From an uncultured Clostridia bacterium (lineage in GTDB: Bacteria; Bacillota; Clostridia; TANB77; CAG-508): 29,856 nucleotides of DNA. The translations under genes and the position numbers were made by a program. Shown piece after piece: positions 8,523 through 17,182 of this stretch; position 1 is the stretch's first letter, and the number at the start of each line of letters is the position of its first letter. The notes under the pieces are model-generated. The model was given only the letters and a program-made list of their open reading frames with translations, did no database searches and was not told where the DNA came from. The DNA is taken from assembly GCA_944386375.1 (NCBI GenBank), contig CALXAW010000003.1:1-29856 (forward strand), written 5' to 3'.

Positions 8523-10109
8523 TTATTCAAATAGTTTTATTTTTTTGTTTGGTCTTATGTGTAAGTCTTTTTTATTTATGTTTTGATTTATCTCTAGCTT
8601 TATTTTTTCTTCAAATATGTTTTCGTCAAATAATTGTATAAAATACTCGTCTTTTTCTTTTGTTAATTTTATACATAGTTCTTCTAATAGTATTATTCTT
8701 GTTTGAAATATGTTTTTTGTAATTTCGTAGTTTAGGTCTGCATCTTTTGCTAATTCTTGCATTACTTTTAGTTCTATTGCTTTTTGTATTAGATTTTTTC
8801 CAAATTCTTTTAACTTGTTTTTTAGTTCTTTGTTTTCATATGTTTTTATATTTTCGTTTTGTGGTAATAAATTATAATATCTAAATTGGTATATTAGTTT
8901 TAATATGTCTTGTTTTGTTTCTGCTTTTTTTACTTTTTCTTTTAAACAATTTAAAAATATTTCTTGTATTTTGTTTAGTTCTTTTTCTAGTTCTTTTGGT
9001 ATGTCTTCAATTATCGCCATATTTAATGTTTGTAATTTATTTTCTAATATTTCTTTTTCTTTTAAAAAGTTTTGCGGTTTTAAAAGTTCATTATATTTTT
9101 CTAGTTGTTCTATTAAATTTTCTCTTTCTTTTACCATTATTTCTGTTAATATTCTCATACTAAATATTTTTTGCTCTAGTGGTAAACTTTCATTTCTTCT
9201 CATATATTCTTGCTGTAAAAGTTCTTTGTTGTTTATTGTTGTATCTATATTTTTTATTTGTTCTTTTAATTTGTTTTTTTGATGTGTAAGTTCTTCTATA
9301 AAACTTGTTTTATCTTCAAATTTTATTACTTTTTGTTCTACCTCGTTTTTTATTTGGTTTATTTCTTCTTTTATTTGTGGATTAACTTTTTGTTCCATTA
9401 TTATTGATAGTTTTTTTAGTGATTCTATAAATTTTGTTGTATTTGCTTTTCCATAGATATTTTCTAATCTATTTTCAAATTCTTCTAAATAGTCTATTAC
9501 ATATTCTTTGTTTTTTACCCATAGTTCTAAGAATTTTGAACCTATTAATATCATAAGCATTTGGTATATTAAATTATATTCTATGCTTTCTATTTCTTTT
9601 GGCACTGTTGTCCATGACCAGCCATTAAAGTCTCTTATTGGCTCTACCATGTTTATATTGTTTCCTACATTTACTAGGTTTGATAGTGTTGTATCTACTA
9701 AAAAATATTTTTCTTTTACTATTTTGTCTTTTTTACTTATTTTTGCTATTGAGTATAATAATTTTCTTGCCATTGGTAGTACTATTATTTCGCTTTTTTC
9801 TTTTTTTACTATAAATGTTCTTCCATTTAATAATTTACTTTGTTCTGATGTTGGTTTTACTATTTTTATTGTTTTACAATCATGTTTAATTATGTGTATA
9901 AATTTTTCTATGTATTCTTCTTTTGTTTGTGCATCTTTTTTGACTGTTGCATAGTCTTTATAACCTGTTTCTATTTTATATAAAATCTCTAGGAGAAGAC
10001 CTTTTGCACTTTCGTCAAAAAATTTGTCTTCTAGCACTTTTTCTAACTCATTTTTATAGTTTTTCTTTACAAATTTATCTAATAAATTGTTTTCTTTTTT
10101 CTTTTGCAA
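8523..10109 (-). CDS. unrecognised 528-residue coiled-coil protein
   Basis: I do not recognise this family. The protein is soluble, with no signal peptide or membrane segment, and extremely rich in Lys, Glu, Ile, Leu and Asn. Residues about 1-85 are helical and charged. A mixed domain at about 85-215 includes VEPIRDFNGWSWTTVP, its most distinctive stretch. From about 220 to 400 the sequence looks like long coiled coils (EEINQIKNEVEQKV, LTHQKNKLKEQI, KERENLIEQLEKYNELL). A further helical domain follows to the end. It starts with TTG behind AAGGAG and sits between ftsK (about 50 bases upstream) and the beta-CASP RNase (23 bases downstream), so it is probably co-transcribed with both. A structural or adaptor role in division or RNA metabolism is conceivable but unproven. 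Confidence 0.85.
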   Translation of the reverse strand: MQKKKENNLLDKFVKKNYKNELEKVLEDKFFDESAKGLLLEILYKIETGYKDYATVKKDAQTKEEYIEKFIHIIKHDCKTIKIVKPTSEQSKLLNGRTFIVKKEKSEIIVLPMARKLLYSIAKISKKDKIVKEKYFLVDTTLSNLVNVGNNINMVEPIRDFNGWSWTTVPKEIESIEYNLIYQMLMILIGSKFLELWVKNKEYVIDYLEEFENRLENIYGKANTTKFIESLKKLSIIMEQKVNPQIKEEINQIKNEVEQKVIKFEDKTSFIEELTHQKNKLKEQIKNIDTTINNKELLQQEYMRRNESLPLEQKIFSMRILTEIMVKERENLIEQLEKYNELLKPQNFLKEKEILENKLQTLNMAIIEDIPKELEKELNKIQEIFLNCLKEKVKKAETKQDILKLIYQFRYYNLLPQNENIKTYENKELKNKLKEFGKNLIQKAIELKVMQELAKDADLNYEITKNIFQTRIILLEELCIKLTKEKDEYFIQLFDENIFEEKIKLEINQNINKKDLHIRPNKKIKLFE

Positions 10110-10159
10110 TTTTTCTTCTCCTTAGTTTATATTTAGGTTTTTATAGGGCCTATAACCTA

Positions 10160-12568
10160 TTATATATTTGCTTCTTCTGTTTGACCCATTTTTAGTTCTT
10201 GTAATTTTTCTAGTGTCATTAGTACTTGTCTTGGTTTGCTTCCTTGGTAACCAGATATTACTCCTCTTTCTTCCATTTGGTCTATAATTCTTCCTGCTCG
10301 TGCATATCCTACTTTTAGTTTTCTTTGTATAAACGAGGTTGATGCTTGTCCTGTTTCTACAACTAAATCTATTGCTTCCATTAATAATGGGTCTGTTTCG
10401 TCATCTTCGCCATTTTCTGCAAGTTCTTTATCTGTTTTATTACTGTTTTCTATTGTTTCTAATATGTCTTCACTATAGTGTGCAGTTCCATTAGATTTTA
10501 CAAAGTCTACTATTTTTTCTACTTCTTCGTCAGATACAAATCCACCTTGTACTCTTGTAGGCTTTGGTGCTCCTGCTGGATAAAATAGCATGTCTCCTTT
10601 TCCTAATAATTTTTCTGCTCCTACACTGTCTAATATTGTTCTTGAGTCTACTTGTGAAGATACAGAAAATGCTATTCTTGATGGTATATTTGCTTTAATT
10701 AATCCTGTTATTACATCTACAGATGGTCTTTGTGTTGCAATAATTAGGTGCATTCCTGCTGCTCTTGCTTTTTGTGCTAACCTACATATTGCCTCTTCTA
10801 CATCTTTTGCTGCTACCATCATTAAGTCTGCAAGCTCGTCTATTATTATTACTATTTGTGGTATTTTTGCTGTACTTCCTTCTTTTTCTACTGCTTTATT
10901 ATATCCTTTTAAATCTCTTACACCTCTACTTGCAAATAGTGTGTATCTATTATCCATTTCTTGTACTGCCCACGCTAATGCTCCTGCTGCTTTTCTTGGG
11001 TCTGTTACTACTGGTATTAACAAATGTGGTATTCCATTATATACAGAAAGTTCTACTACTTTTGGGTCTACCATTACTAGTTTTACTTCACTTGGTTTTG
11101 CATTATATATTATTGAAGATATTATTGTGTTTACACATACACTTTTACCAGAACCTGTTGCTCCCGCAATTAAAACATGTGGCATTTTTGCTATGTCTGC
11201 AACTACTGTTTGTCCTGCTATGTCTTTTCCTAGTGCTACACTTAGTTTTGAATTTGAGTTTTTAAAATTATCACTTTCTAGTAGTTCTCTTAAATGTACT
11301 GCTTCTTTTTCTTTATTTGGTACTTCTATTCCTACTGCTTGTTTCCCTGGTATTGGTGCTTCTATTCTTATTGTTTCTGCTGCTAAGTTAAGTGCTATGT
11401 CATCTGCTAAGTTTGCTATTTTACTTACTCTTACTCCTTCTGCTGGTTTTAGCTCATATCTTGTTATTGCAGGTCCTACAGATACATTTTCTACTTTTGC
11501 AGAAACTCCAAAACTGTATAGTGTTTTTTGTAGTTTTGTAGCTGTTTCTGTTAATAACTTTGCTCCACCTTTTATAGTTTTTTTCTTTCCTTTACTTAAT
11601 AGCGAAAGTGGTGGATATTCGTAATATTCGTCTTCTACTGTTAGGGTGTGTTCTAATTGTAATACTTCTTTTGTTTTTTCTTCTTTTTTTTGTTCTTCTT
11701 GTTTAAATAAATTACTTTCTATTACATCTGGAGATGAGTTATCCACTTTTGGCTCTATTTCTAGAGAAGTTTTTAACATTTCATCATCTTTGTGCGGATT
11801 TTTTTGTACTATATCGTCTTCTAACAGCCTTCCGTTTAAGTTTATTTTTATTTGTTCTTCGTCTATATCTGCTGTTTGTTTTGCTTCACGTTCTTGTTTA
11901 CGTGCAAGCATTCTTTCTTCTCTTAGGCGTTTTCTTCTTTCTCGTGGTGTTTCTTCTTGCTCTTTTTCTAATATTTCTTTTTGTCTTAGTCTTTCCTCTT
12001 TTCTTTCTGCCATTTTATCTAATATATTTTCTATAAGTATTCCTAGTTTTTCTGATAGTTCTATTCCAAATGTTACTGCAAACATAATTATTGCTAACCC
12101 TACACTTAATATTATTGCTCCCAATTCACCAAATAGTTTTATAAATGGTACTGCTGCTAATGAGCCTAGCGCTCCTCCGCCTATGTTGTCTACTCCTAGC
12201 TTATATGCTTCTTGTATTGTAACAGATAGTTCACCATTTAGTTCTAAACTGTTGTTTGTAAATTCGTGTACACTCATAACAATTGCTACACATATTAATA
12301 GCACCATATATTGTAATGATTTTTCTGCTAAGCTTTCTGTTTTGTTATATGCTATTTTTATTGCAATTATAAAAAGTCCTATTGGAAATAGATATTTTAA
12401 GCCTCCTATCATTCCACCAAAAACATTACTTAACAATTCGCCCATATATCCAGATTTTGTATATATAAATATTCCAAGTAAAATGCTAAGTATTATTGTT
12501 CCAATAACCATTATATCTATATTTGATGTTTTTTTACTTCTTCTTTTTCCCTTTTTTTTAGCTGCCAT
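10160..12568 (-). CDS. ftsK: DNA translocase FtsK/SpoIIIE
   Basis: 802 residues. Four hydrophobic helices (about 17-36, 57-73, 85-101, 146-168) anchor the protein. A basic and acidic linker (about 185-315) leads to the motor. The alpha/beta translocase domain has Walker A GATGSGKS at 469-476 and Walker B IVIIIDELADL at 572-582, with DPKVVELSVYNGIPHLL between them. The C-terminal gamma winged helix (about 735-795: DPLLMEAIDLVVETGQAS, then YARAGRIIDQMEERG) reads chromosome-orienting DNA motifs. FtsK/SpoIIIE pumps DNA through the closing septum at division or sporulation. ATG start behind AAAGGATG. One gene is seen, so it may serve both roles; FtsK and SpoIIIE cannot be told apart here. Confidence 0.97.
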   Translation of the reverse strand: MAAKKKGKRRSKKTSNIDIMVIGTIILSILLGIFIYTKSGYMGELLSNVFGGMIGGLKYLFPIGLFIIAIKIAYNKTESLAEKSLQYMVLLICVAIVMSVHEFTNNSLELNGELSVTIQEAYKLGVDNIGGGALGSLAAVPFIKLFGELGAIILSVGLAIIMFAVTFGIELSEKLGILIENILDKMAERKEERLRQKEILEKEQEETPRERRKRLREERMLARKQEREAKQTADIDEEQIKINLNGRLLEDDIVQKNPHKDDEMLKTSLEIEPKVDNSSPDVIESNLFKQEEQKKEEKTKEVLQLEHTLTVEDEYYEYPPLSLLSKGKKKTIKGGAKLLTETATKLQKTLYSFGVSAKVENVSVGPAITRYELKPAEGVRVSKIANLADDIALNLAAETIRIEAPIPGKQAVGIEVPNKEKEAVHLRELLESDNFKNSNSKLSVALGKDIAGQTVVADIAKMPHVLIAGATGSGKSVCVNTIISSIIYNAKPSEVKLVMVDPKVVELSVYNGIPHLLIPVVTDPRKAAGALAWAVQEMDNRYTLFASRGVRDLKGYNKAVEKEGSTAKIPQIVIIIDELADLMMVAAKDVEEAICRLAQKARAAGMHLIIATQRPSVDVITGLIKANIPSRIAFSVSSQVDSRTILDSVGAEKLLGKGDMLFYPAGAPKPTRVQGGFVSDEEVEKIVDFVKSNGTAHYSEDILETIENSNKTDKELAENGEDDETDPLLMEAIDLVVETGQASTSFIQRKLKVGYARAGRIIDQMEERGVISGYQGSKPRQVLMTLEKLQELKMGQTEEANI

Positions 12569-12599
12569 TTATAACATCCTTTCTATTTTACGGAAAATT

Positions 12600-12623
12600 G
12601 AGGTCTAACTATTGTAAGACCTC
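12600..12623 (-). terminator. weak hairpin between orf167 and ftsK
   Basis: On the minus strand a 10-bp stem with one mismatch (GAGGTCT core) and a 4-base loop is followed by AATTTT. It could cause partial termination or processing before ftsK. Confidence 0.4.
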
Positions 12624-12633
12624 TTATCTCTGT

Positions 12634-13137
12634 TTATTTAAGTTCTTTTCTGCTATTTTGTATTGTTTTTATTGTATCTTCTAGAGATATTTGCATTAAA
12701 CTTAAGGCTTCTCCCATATTCTTTTCTAAATTAGCTAAAGTTTCTGTTAAAACAGCTTCTGTTCCTTGTAATAGGCTATCTGCATAGTCTTTTGTTCCTT
12801 TTGATATTTCTCTTGACATTTCATTTGCTGTTTCTATTATTTCTGTTTTTTGATCATATGCTTTTCTTGTTATTTCATGTTCGTCTATCATAGATATTAT
12901 TCTATTTTCTGCCTCTTTTACAATTCCATCTGCTTCTTTTTGAGCCTCAACTAATATACGTTGCCTTTCTTCTTTTACCCATTTTGCTTGTTTTAATTCG
13001 TCTGGTAACTTTAGCCTTATTTCTTTTATTATGTCTAATAGCTCTTCTTTGTCTATTATCCCTTTGCTTGAAAATGGTATGTTTTTCGCCTTTTCTAATA
13101 AATCCTCTAATGTTTCTAGTAATGTAAAAATCTCCAT
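12634..13137 (-). CDS. conserved coiled-coil protein (often annotated 'ATPase' in Clostridia)
   Basis: 167 residues. The N-terminus (LLETLEDLLEKAKNIPFSSKGIIDKEELLDIIKEIRLKLPDELKQAKWVKEERQRILVEAQKEAD) resembles a Clostridial family found beside rsmD and coaD. That family is often labelled 'ATPase' or likened to subunit E/b stalk proteins. No Walker motif is present, so I see no basis for ATPase activity. From about 55 to the end it is one long helix rich in Glu, Lys and Ala, a likely coiled coil resembling the DivIVA helical region. ATG start behind AAAGGGG. It follows rsmD by 20 bases. A structural role near the membrane or division machinery is only inference. Confidence 0.82.
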   Translation of the reverse strand: MEIFTLLETLEDLLEKAKNIPFSSKGIIDKEELLDIIKEIRLKLPDELKQAKWVKEERQRILVEAQKEADGIVKEAENRIISMIDEHEITRKAYDQKTEIIETANEMSREISKGTKDYADSLLQGTEAVLTETLANLEKNMGEALSLMQISLEDTIKTIQNSRKELK

Positions 13138-13157
13138 GATCTTTGCCCCTTTCTAAT

Positions 13158-13709
13158 TTAAGTACTTTTTTTTGCAAAAACAATAAATGCTCTTCCGTAC
13201 TTTCTTTGGTCTACTATTTGTATTTTTAGTTTTTCAATTTCTTTTATGTTTTTTTCTTCATCTGTTTCTATAATAATTATTGAATTGTTGTCTATTAGGT
13301 TTAAATCCAAAATTTTTTCTATAGAGTCTTTTGCTAAATTTGTTTTATATGGTGGGTCTAAATAAATTATATTAAATTTTTGTGTTTTTACATTTTCTAA
13401 GCATTTTTTATAGTCTGTATTATATAGTTCTACTTTTTGCTCGAAATGCGTTTTTTGAATGTTTTTTCTTATGACTTCAATTGCATCTTTTGAATTATCA
13501 CATACTACTGCTTTTTTGGCACCTCTACTTAGTGCTTCTAATGCAATTGCCCCACTTCCAGAAAACAAGTCTAAAACTGTTGCTTCTTTTATTTGGTTTT
13601 GTATTATATTAAAAACCGATTCTTTTACTCTGTCTAATGTCGGTCTTGTTTTACTTCCTTCTAAAGTATATAATTTTGTTCCTCTAGCAGTTCCACTTAT
13701 AATTCTCAT
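13158..13709 (-). CDS. rsmD: 16S rRNA (guanine966-N2)-methyltransferase RsmD
   Basis: 183 residues from the chosen start. RsmD uses S-adenosylmethionine to methylate G966 of 16S rRNA during 30S assembly. Motifs: opening MRIISGTARGTKL, TRPTLDRVKESVFNII at 21-36, SAM-binding DLFSGSGAIALEALSRGA at 47-64, and catalytic DPPY at 118-121. A longer reading from 13775 is unlikely because its first codon lies upstream of the promoter at 13736-13763. ATG 13709 has GAAAGG at good spacing and matches the family start. It heads the probable operon rsmD-orf167-ftsK-orf528-RNase-GH15. The usual Clostridial neighbour coaD is not here. Confidence 0.95.
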   Translation of the reverse strand: MRIISGTARGTKLYTLEGSKTRPTLDRVKESVFNIIQNQIKEATVLDLFSGSGAIALEALSRGAKKAVVCDNSKDAIEVIRKNIQKTHFEQKVELYNTDYKKCLENVKTQKFNIIYLDPPYKTNLAKDSIEKILDLNLIDNNSIIIIETDEEKNIKEIEKLKIQIVDQRKYGRAFIVFAKKST

Positions 13710-13735
13710 ATTATAGCCTTTCTTTATATGTATAT

Positions 13736-13763
13736 ATTTTATTCTATTTTTCTGTAAAGTCAA
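13736..13763 (-). promoter_or_regulatory. sigma-A promoter for the rsmD operon
   Basis: On the minus strand TTGACT (13758-13763), a 16-base spacer, then TAAAAT (13736-13741): 5 of 6 matches at both elements. It lies about 27 bases before the rsmD start, and fixes that start to the internal ATG. Confidence 0.75.
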
Positions 13764-13865
13764 TAGTATTAACACAAATGTAATATAGATTTAATAGTTC
13801 TGTAATATTGTGACTATTTTGTAATATTTTTCTGCTTAATTTTTAATTTTATTTCCCTATTCAAC

Positions 13866-13904
13866 AAAAAAACTATCTCCTTTTTTGTTTTGAAGATAGT
13901 CTTT
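13866..13904 (-). terminator. intrinsic terminator of sepF-divIVA
   Basis: On the minus strand ACTATCTTC (13892-13900) pairs with GGAGATAGT (13872-13880), with one G-U pair, and is followed by a run of seven T. It lies just after the divIVA stop codon. Confidence 0.8.
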
Positions 13905-13912
13905 TGTATTTT

Positions 13913-14362
13913 TTAATCTTTGTTTATATCTTTTATTAATTCTAATTGTGATATTAATAATGATTCCATTTTAGCCTTATACATATCAAATTTTTTCTTT
14001 ACTTCTTCTAATTCTTGTTGCTTTGATGTTATTTCTTGATTTAACTGATCTACAGAGCTTTGTGCAGAAGATTTTGCTTCTTGTATTATTTGTTCTGCTT
14101 GTTGTTTAGCCACATTTTTTACTTCTTCTGCTGTTGATTGTGCCATAAGTAATGTGTTTTGTAATGTTCCTTCTATTGTTTTATATTTTGTTAAATCATT
14201 TTCTAGTTCTTCTACTCTATTTTTTACCTCTGTTAGTTCTTTGTATACCTTAGCATAGTCAACAGATAAATCGTCTAAAAAATCATCGACTTCTTCTACA
14301 CTATATCCATTCATCATCTGCTTAGAGAATTTTTTGTTTTCTATATCTAATGGTGTAATCAT
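13913..14362 (-). CDS. divIVA: DivIVA-family cell division/polarity protein
   Basis: 149 residues. The N-terminal ITPLDIENKKFSKQMMNGYSVEEVDDFLDDL is the DivIVA membrane-curvature domain, with its (T/S)PxDIxNKxF and GYxxxEVDxFL signatures. The rest is coiled coil (about 35-140), broken by a Gln/Ala/Ser stretch (KQQAEQIIQEAKSSAQSSVDQL). DivIVA binds negatively curved membrane at septa and poles and recruits division or sporulation factors. ATG 14362 is preferred because AAGGAGG lies at ideal spacing; seven extra upstream codons from 14383 have no such site. It follows sepF by 22 bases in a promoter-to-terminator unit. Confidence 0.94.
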   Translation of the reverse strand: MITPLDIENKKFSKQMMNGYSVEEVDDFLDDLSVDYAKVYKELTEVKNRVEELENDLTKYKTIEGTLQNTLLMAQSTAEEVKNVAKQQAEQIIQEAKSSAQSSVDQLNQEITSKQQELEEVKKKFDMYKAKMESLLISQLELIKDINKD

Positions 14363-14384
14363 ATTTTTCCTCCTTATGCACAAA

Positions 14385-14870
14385 CTAGTTTATGTTATTA
14401 TTTTTTAGCCATGAAACAGAAAGTTTGCTTTTTATTTCTTCTCTTGCCATTTCGTTTGTGATTTCGTAATTTACTGGTGCAATTAAAAATATTGAATTAG
14501 ATACTTTTTGTATATGTCCATCTAATGCATAAACTCCACCACTAATAAAGTCTATTATTCTTCTAGCAACTTCTTTATTTACATATTCTAAGTTTACTAT
14601 TACAGACTTCTTTTCTTTTAAGAAATTACATATTTCTTCTGATTGTTCAAAACTTGTTGGTTGTGATATTACCATTTTTACAGATTGTGATTGAGCTTGT
14701 GGCATTTGTACTACTTTCTTTTTGCTTCCTCCAAAAAATTTATTACGTTCTTCTTCTTCTTGTTCCTCTTCTGGGTAATCATATATTTCCTCTTCTTCTT
14801 CATAATCGTCTCTTTCTGCTGTATCCATTCCAAATAAATCCCACACTTTGTTCATTATTGCTCCTGCCAT
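14385..14870 (-). CDS. sepF: cell division protein SepF
   Basis: 161 residues. SepF polymerises into rings, binds the FtsZ C-terminus and anchors the Z-ring to the membrane. The N-terminus (MAGAIMNKVWDLFGM) forms the amphipathic membrane helix. A linker with many Asp/Glu/Tyr residues follows (about 16-45). The C-terminal domain has the SepF core: CNFLKEKKSVIVNLEYVNKEVARRIIDFISGGVYALDGHIQKVSNSIFLIAP. ATG start behind AGGAGG. It is first in the sepF-divIVA operon, driven by the promoter at 14913-14941. The usual partner yggS (PLP-binding protein) is absent between hlyD and sepF. Confidence 0.96.
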   Translation of the reverse strand: MAGAIMNKVWDLFGMDTAERDDYEEEEEIYDYPEEEQEEEERNKFFGGSKKKVVQMPQAQSQSVKMVISQPTSFEQSEEICNFLKEKKSVIVNLEYVNKEVARRIIDFISGGVYALDGHIQKVSNSIFLIAPVNYEITNEMAREEIKSKLSVSWLKNNNIN

Positions 14871-14912
14871 TAAAAAAACCTCCTAAAATAATTCTTTTGT
14901 TTTGTTGCTAAT

Positions 14913-14941
14913 AGTATCTATCTTTTTTTTAATATTGTCAA
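14913..14941 (-). promoter_or_regulatory. sigma-A promoter for sepF-divIVA
   Basis: On the minus strand a perfect TTGACA (14936-14941), a 17-base spacer, then GATACT (14913-14918, 4 of 6). It lies about 43 bases upstream of sepF. Confidence 0.72.
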
Positions 14942-14994
14942 GACTTTTTTCAATTGTCTTACAAATTTAATATTTCTGTAACATAATTGTAACA

Positions 14995-16251
14995 TTACTC
15001 TACATTTTCTAAATTTGGATTTATTAATATTTCGTCATATAATGTTATCTTTTTATATGATGTTATTTCTTCTGTACTGTAGCCTAATTCTTTTAATTCT
15101 TCTGTGTTATATGTTGTTACTATCGAATAATCGTCATTTTGTCTTAAAATTTTTACAAGTAATTTGTCTAAATATCCCGCTCTACTTCTTACAACATAAT
15201 TTAATCCGTCTTGCTCTACTATTGCACCATTTGGTATTTTTAAACCAGAATAACTCCACCATACTAAGTCAAATGAAATTTTTCTATAATTTATTAATTC
15301 TTCTGTTAATTTATCTAATTGTAATACTATTAACATACTTCCATCTGATTCTTGTTTTGTAAATGCTATAGTTGCATCTAATGCTTGACTTTCTGATAAT
15401 GCTACTGTTACACTATCTCCTGTTTTAGCTTCTTTTGCTTTTTCTGAATTTGTTATTACTGCTATATAACAAGAAAAGTTGTCTATTATTTTTCCACATT
15501 CTTCATTTGTTGCAATTACCTTTCCTGCTTTTAAATTAAGACTTTCTAAATATTCTTTACTTAATGTATTAAAATCTGTAGGTGTTAGTGTACTTTCTAG
15601 TCCATCTACTCTATATGAAACCACTCCACTAACAGGTGCTTTTACATATTCTGAGCCAGAATTTAGTTGTGCCTCATATGTACTTCTTTCTTCTATTAAG
15701 CTTTTTATGTATGAACCACTTGGGCTTAAGTCTCCTGCTATTTTAGCTTTTTTTATTACTAAATCTGATATTTCTTTTTTATATTCTTCTATTTTACTTG
15801 CTTCTGTTAATGAGTTTAATATATCTAATTTTTCGTCTATTTGTTCTTCTAATAATTTTAAGTCTGCTGAATATATATTGGTATTTTCGTTTGCAATGGC
15901 TTCTTGTATTTTTGTGTCTAGTTCTGCTATTTTTTCTTTTAAGCCTGTTTCGTTATTACTATAATACCTAAATATTGATTCGTTTTTTGCTGCTTTTTCT
16001 CCTTCTAATATTATTTGCTCCATACCGTTTTTATAATTTTGACCTTGTACTACTGTTTCGTTTCTAATTATATATCCTTCTGCACTTTCTTCTAAATATA
16101 ATGTACCATTTTCTACTGTAAATGTGTCTGTTGGCTGTTTTATAAGTAAATATACTACATAGGTTACATATATTAAAATTATTATTATAGCTATAATAGC
16201 AAATATTTTATTACGATTTATTGTTTTCTTTTTTCCAAAATCTTCGTTCAA
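14995..16251 (-). CDS. HlyD-like membrane protein of the sepF neighbourhood
   Basis: 418 residues. A cytoplasmic N-terminus of about 16 residues and one membrane helix (about 17-37) lead to a large extracellular part. That part holds coiled coil (about 95-205: LKEKIAELDTKIQEAI, LKLLEEQIDEKLDIL), a lipoyl-like hairpin segment (VKAPVSGVVSYRVDG near 203-217) and beta-barrel-like sequence to the end. This is the HlyD/RND adaptor fold. Clostridia often carry such a gene beside yggS-sepF, and no exporter partner is nearby, so its role may be in the envelope or division rather than classical export. TTG start behind GGAGGAG. The start overlaps the miaA stop (TTGA), suggesting translational coupling. 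No clear terminator follows. Confidence 0.85.
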   Translation of the reverse strand: MNEDFGKKKTINRNKIFAIIAIIIILIYVTYVVYLLIKQPTDTFTVENGTLYLEESAEGYIIRNETVVQGQNYKNGMEQIILEGEKAAKNESIFRYYSNNETGLKEKIAELDTKIQEAIANENTNIYSADLKLLEEQIDEKLDILNSLTEASKIEEYKKEISDLVIKKAKIAGDLSPSGSYIKSLIEERSTYEAQLNSGSEYVKAPVSGVVSYRVDGLESTLTPTDFNTLSKEYLESLNLKAGKVIATNEECGKIIDNFSCYIAVITNSEKAKEAKTGDSVTVALSESQALDATIAFTKQESDGSMLIVLQLDKLTEELINYRKISFDLVWWSYSGLKIPNGAIVEQDGLNYVVRSRAGYLDKLLVKILRQNDDYSIVTTYNTEELKELGYSTEEITSYKKITLYDEILINPNLENVE

Positions 16252-17168
16252 TTTATCTCCTCCAAAATAATATTAATATTATTTTGTATTTCATTTGTTC
16301 CATCTAACCATATTGTTTGTTTATTTTTTCTAAACCATGTTAGTTGCCTTTTGGCATATCTTCTTGTTTGCATTTTTATATTTTCTATCATTTCTTCTTT
16401 TGTATATTCTTTATTTAAGTATTGTACTACTTCTTTATATCCTAAGCCTTGCATTGCCGTTGGAAATTGTTTGTATTTTTTTAATAAGTTTTGTACTTCT
16501 TCTATTAAGCCTTTTTGTATCATAATGTCTACTCTTTTATTTATTCTATTATATAAAATCTGTCTTTCCATATTTATTGCAAAAACTTTGTAGTCATATT
16601 TTACCTCATTTTTTCTTGATTCTATTTCTTGCTGTGTTTTTGTTTTGCCTGTTTCTTTATATATTTCTAATATTCTTAATATTCTTTTTTTATCATTTTT
16701 ACTTATTTTTTGTACCGCTTCTGGGTCTATTTCTTTTGCTTTATTATACACATATTCTAAGCCTTTTTCTTCTACTAATTTTTCTAATTCTTTTCTGTAA
16801 TTTTGATCTATTTTTGTTTCGGTATATTCTATACCATATATTAAACTATCTACATATAAACCTGTTCCACCTACTACTATTGGTATTTTTCCCTTTTTTA
16901 GTATTTTTTCTATCGCATTTTCTGCATCTTTTTTATATTCTGCTACACTATATCTGTGTTCTGGTGATATACAATCTATTAAATAATGTTGTATTCCTTG
17001 CATTTCTTCTGGTGTAGGTTTTGCTGTACCTATTGTCATATCTTTATATATTTGCATAGAATCTGCTGATACTATCTCTCCATTTATTTTTTTTGCAAGC
17101 TCTATAGAAAGTGCAGTTTTTCCTGACGCTGTTGGGCCACATATTACTATTACTTTAGGTTTATTCAA
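16248..17168 (-). CDS. miaA: tRNA dimethylallyltransferase MiaA
   Basis: 306 residues, normal length. MiaA adds a dimethylallyl group to A37 of tRNAs reading codons that start with U, stabilising codon pairing. Motifs: P-loop GPTASGKT at about 11-18, GEIVSADSMQIYKDMTIGTAKP near 30-51, VGGTGLY, the tRNA-binding MQGLGYKEV segment and the QTRRYAKRQLTWFR block near the end. TTG start with GGAGG seven bases upstream. It belongs to the mutL-orf142-miaA-hlyD set; mutL-miaA synteny is typical of Clostridia, though hfq is not seen here. The tRNA-Leu(CAA) in this window, with A37, would be a plausible substrate. Confidence 0.97.
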   Translation of the reverse strand: MNKPKVIVICGPTASGKTALSIELAKKINGEIVSADSMQIYKDMTIGTAKPTPEEMQGIQHYLIDCISPEHRYSVAEYKKDAENAIEKILKKGKIPIVVGGTGLYVDSLIYGIEYTETKIDQNYRKELEKLVEEKGLEYVYNKAKEIDPEAVQKISKNDKKRILRILEIYKETGKTKTQQEIESRKNEVKYDYKVFAINMERQILYNRINKRVDIMIQKGLIEEVQNLLKKYKQFPTAMQGLGYKEVVQYLNKEYTKEEMIENIKMQTRRYAKRQLTWFRKNKQTIWLDGTNEIQNNINIILEEIN

Positions 17169-17182
17169 TTCTACACCTCCTA

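Noticed and set aside
10590..11624. 344-residue reading frame on the plus strand
   Set aside because: It lies wholly inside ftsK on the other strand, is low-complexity Ser/Thr/Leu/Pro, and has no ribosome site; a shadow frame of A-rich coding DNA.
12634..13137. ATPase activity for orf167
   Set aside because: The common label is not backed by a Walker A or B motif; the sequence is a coiled coil.
12947..13183. 78-residue frame overlapping orf167 and rsmD on the minus strand
   Set aside because: It is very basic, has no ribosome site and overlaps two well-supported genes in another frame.
13158..13775. Longer RsmD with 22 extra N-terminal residues
   Set aside because: The upstream start lies before the promoter at 13736-13763 and has no ribosome site; the family starts at MRIISG, which has a good site.
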